The notes beneath the pieces are model-generated. The model ran no database searches, had not been told where the DNA came from, and saw only the letters and a list, made by a program, of their open reading frames with translations. Source: an uncultured Pelagibacteraceae bacterium (GTDB taxonomy: Bacteria; Pseudomonadota; Alphaproteobacteria; Pelagibacterales; Pelagibacteraceae). From it: a stretch of DNA of 64,000 bases. Position 1 is the first letter of the stretch. Every line of letters starts with the position of its first letter. Of the stretch, positions 62,319-64,000 are shown piece after piece. The stretch lies in assembly GCA_902573065.1 (NCBI GenBank), contig CACGHX010000003.1, positions 1 to 64,000 of the forward strand, read 5' to 3'. Both the position numbers and the translations under genes were made by a program.

Positions 62319-62364
62319 TGACCACTTGATTACTATAAATTAAATTGTTACAAGATTTTGATAA

Positions 62365-63654
62365 ATGAGCCAAGATTTTAAAGTAAAAGACATAAATTTA
62401 GCTGACTTTGGCAGAAAAGAAATTTCTATAGCAGAGTCAGAAATGCCAGGACTAATGGCATTAAGAAAAGAATTTAAAGGAAAGAAACCTTTGAAGGGAG
62501 CAAACATTTTAGGCTGTCTTCATATGACAATTCAAACAGCTGTTTTAATTGAAACACTCGTGGAACTTGGTGCTAGTGTGAGATGGTCTTCTTGTAATAT
62601 TTTTTCAACACAAGATCATGCTGCTGCAGCAATTGCAAAAGCAGGAATACCAGTATACGCATGGAAAGGCGAAACCGAAAAAGAATATTGGTGGTGTATT
62701 AAACAAACTATCGAAGGTGATAAAAATTGGAAACCAAATATGATTTTAGACGATGGTGGTGACTTAACTGGACTAATGCATAAAGATTACAAAGATCTTC
62801 TTAAGAATATTAAGGGAGTATCCGAAGAAACTACAACTGGGGTTCTAGCGTTAAAAAAAATGGAATCTAATAAAACATTGTTAGTCCCCGCCATAAATGT
62901 CAACGACTCAGTAACAAAATCTAAATTTGATAATTTGTATGGTTGCCGAGAAAGTTTAGTGGATGGAATTAAAAGAGCAACAGATGTAATGATGTCTGGA
63001 AAAGTTGCTATAGTTGCTGGTTTTGGTGATGTTGGTAAAGGAAGTGCAGCATCTCTTAGACAATCAGGCGCAAGGGTTATGGTTACAGAAACCGATCCTA
63101 TTTGTGCACTTCAAGCTGCAATGGAAGGATATGAGGTTGTCTTAATGGATGAGGCTATAAAGGATGCAGACATAGTTGTAACTGCTACAGGCAACAAAGA
63201 TATTGTAACTGCTGACCATATGAGAGAAATGAAAGACAGAGCAATATTATGTAATATTGGACACTTCGATAATGAGATACAAGTTGATGCTTTAAAGAAT
63301 TACAAATGGACTGAAATAAAACCGCAAGTACATGAAATAGAACTACCAAGTAAAAAAAGAATTATTTTACTAGCCGAAGGAAGATTAGTAAATCTTGGCT
63401 GTGCAACTGGGCACCCAAGTTTTGTTATGAGCGCTTCATTTACAAATCAGGTTATAGCTCAGATTGAATTGTGGAATAACTCAAAAAATTACGAGAAAAA
63501 AGTTTACGTATTACCAAAGCATTTAGACGAAAAAGTTGCAACATTACACTTAGGTAAAGTTGGTGCTAAATTAACAAAGATGTCTAAGGAACAAGCAGAC
63601 TATATTAGCGTTAAACCATCAGGACCATTTAAGCCGGATACTTATCGCTACTAA
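62365..63654 (+). CDS. ahcY: Adenosylhomocysteinase
   Basis: [53 protein letters not shown]-terminal [13 protein letters not shown]. Confidence 0.99.
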   Translation: MSQDFKVKDINLADFGRKEISIAESEMPGLMALRKEFKGKKPLKGANILGCLHMTIQTAVLIETLVELGASVRWSSCNIFSTQDHAAAAIAKAGIPVYAWKGETEKEYWWCIKQTIEGDKNWKPNMILDDGGDLTGLMHKDYKDLLKNIKGVSEETTTGVLALKKMESNKTLLVPAINVNDSVTKSKFDNLYGCRESLVDGIKRATDVMMSGKVAIVAGFGDVGKGSAASLRQSGARVMVTETDPICALQAAMEGYEVVLMDEAIKDADIVVTATGNKDIVTADHMREMKDRAILCNIGHFDNEIQVDALKNYKWTEIKPQVHEIELPSKKRIILLAEGRLVNLGCATGHPSFVMSASFTNQVIAQIELWNNSKNYEKKVYVLPKHLDEKVATLHLGKVGAKLTKMSKEQADYISVKPSGPFKPDTYRY

Positions 63655-63665
63655 AATAGTAGCCA

Positions 63666-64000
63666 ATGTTGAAATATTACTTATCCCAAATAGATACTAT
63701 ATCTAAAAAAATTTCATTATCTTTATCAAAAACTGACTGTATATTTTTATATGGCGAATTAGGATCTGGAAAAACTACTTTTGTAAGAAGTTTGGTTCAT
63801 CAATTGCAGAAAAAAAATAAAATTAAAAAAACAGAAGTTGTAAGTCCAACTTTTAGTTTGCTTCATGAATACGAGATAAAAAATTTAAAAGTAATGCATT
63901 ATGATTTATATCGATTAAAAAAGAGTAAAGAGTTAGAGAAACTCGGTATATTTCAGGAAAATGATAATGTGATAACAATAATTGAGTGGCCTGAAATAAT
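63666..64000 (+). CDS. tsaE: TsaE tRNA threonylcarbamoyladenosine ATPase (3' truncated by window edge)
   Basis: Translated by hand: MLKYYLSQIDTISKKISLSLSKTDCIFLYGELGSGKTTFVRSLVHQL...VVSPTFSLLHEYEIKNLKVMHYDLYRLKKSKELEKLGIFQENDNVITIIEWPEI. Confidence 0.92.
   Translation, partial: MLKYYLSQIDTISKKISLSLSKTDCIFLYGELGSGKTTFVRSLVHQLQKKNKIKKTEVVSPTFSLLHEYEIKNLKVMHYDLYRLKKSKELEKLGIFQENDNVITIIEWPEI

Noticed and set aside
62319-62364. Possible SAH/SAM riboswitch upstream of ahcY
   Set aside because: Only 46 nt between chvG and ahcY, AT-rich without evident pseudoknot elements.

Overview
AT-rich, densely packed window that looks like a streamlined alphaproteobacterium of the SAR11/Pelagibacterales type. 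That assignment is an inference from base composition, near-zero intergenic spacing and gene order; no search was run. I see no tRNA, rRNA, CRISPR array or recognisable mobile element. Most of the window is housekeeping DNA in recognisable alphaproteobacterial blocks: dnaK-dnaJ-dapB-nth with grpE/rdgB; rsmI/dolP/lpoA-like; nfu-tsaB-fur-miaB-phoH-ybeY-lnt-metK; nusA-infB-rbfA-rpsO-pnp; irr with fabA-fabB-fabI; mutM/ubiE-ubiB-coaBC; rpsT-dnaA-dnaN-gyrB; chvI-chvG-ahcY-tsaE. Three CDS absent from the supplied ORF track were recovered: a porin C-terminus (1-326), a 38-aa ArfA-like ribosome rescue peptide (2676-2792) and a partial tsaE (63666-64000). Most interesting observations: (1) a four-gene polyamine operon (PLP decarboxylase, deoxyhypusine-synthase-like, carbamoylputrescine amidase-like, agmatine deiminase-like) lying between a RegB-type sensor kinase and its RegA-type regulator; (2) an Irr-box-like element and a 9-bp-arm inverted repeat in the katG promoter, next to an irr homolog; (3) the ArfA-like micro-ORF; (4) a TsaB that appears to have lost its C-terminal lobe but kept its C-terminal tail; (5) gene overlaps including start codons shared through CATG and ATGCAT and stop codons shared through TTAA/CTAA; (6) a 23-bp perfect palindrome upstream of an orphan ABC ATPase and polA; (7) an intrinsic terminator that also encodes the C-terminus of the opposing gene.
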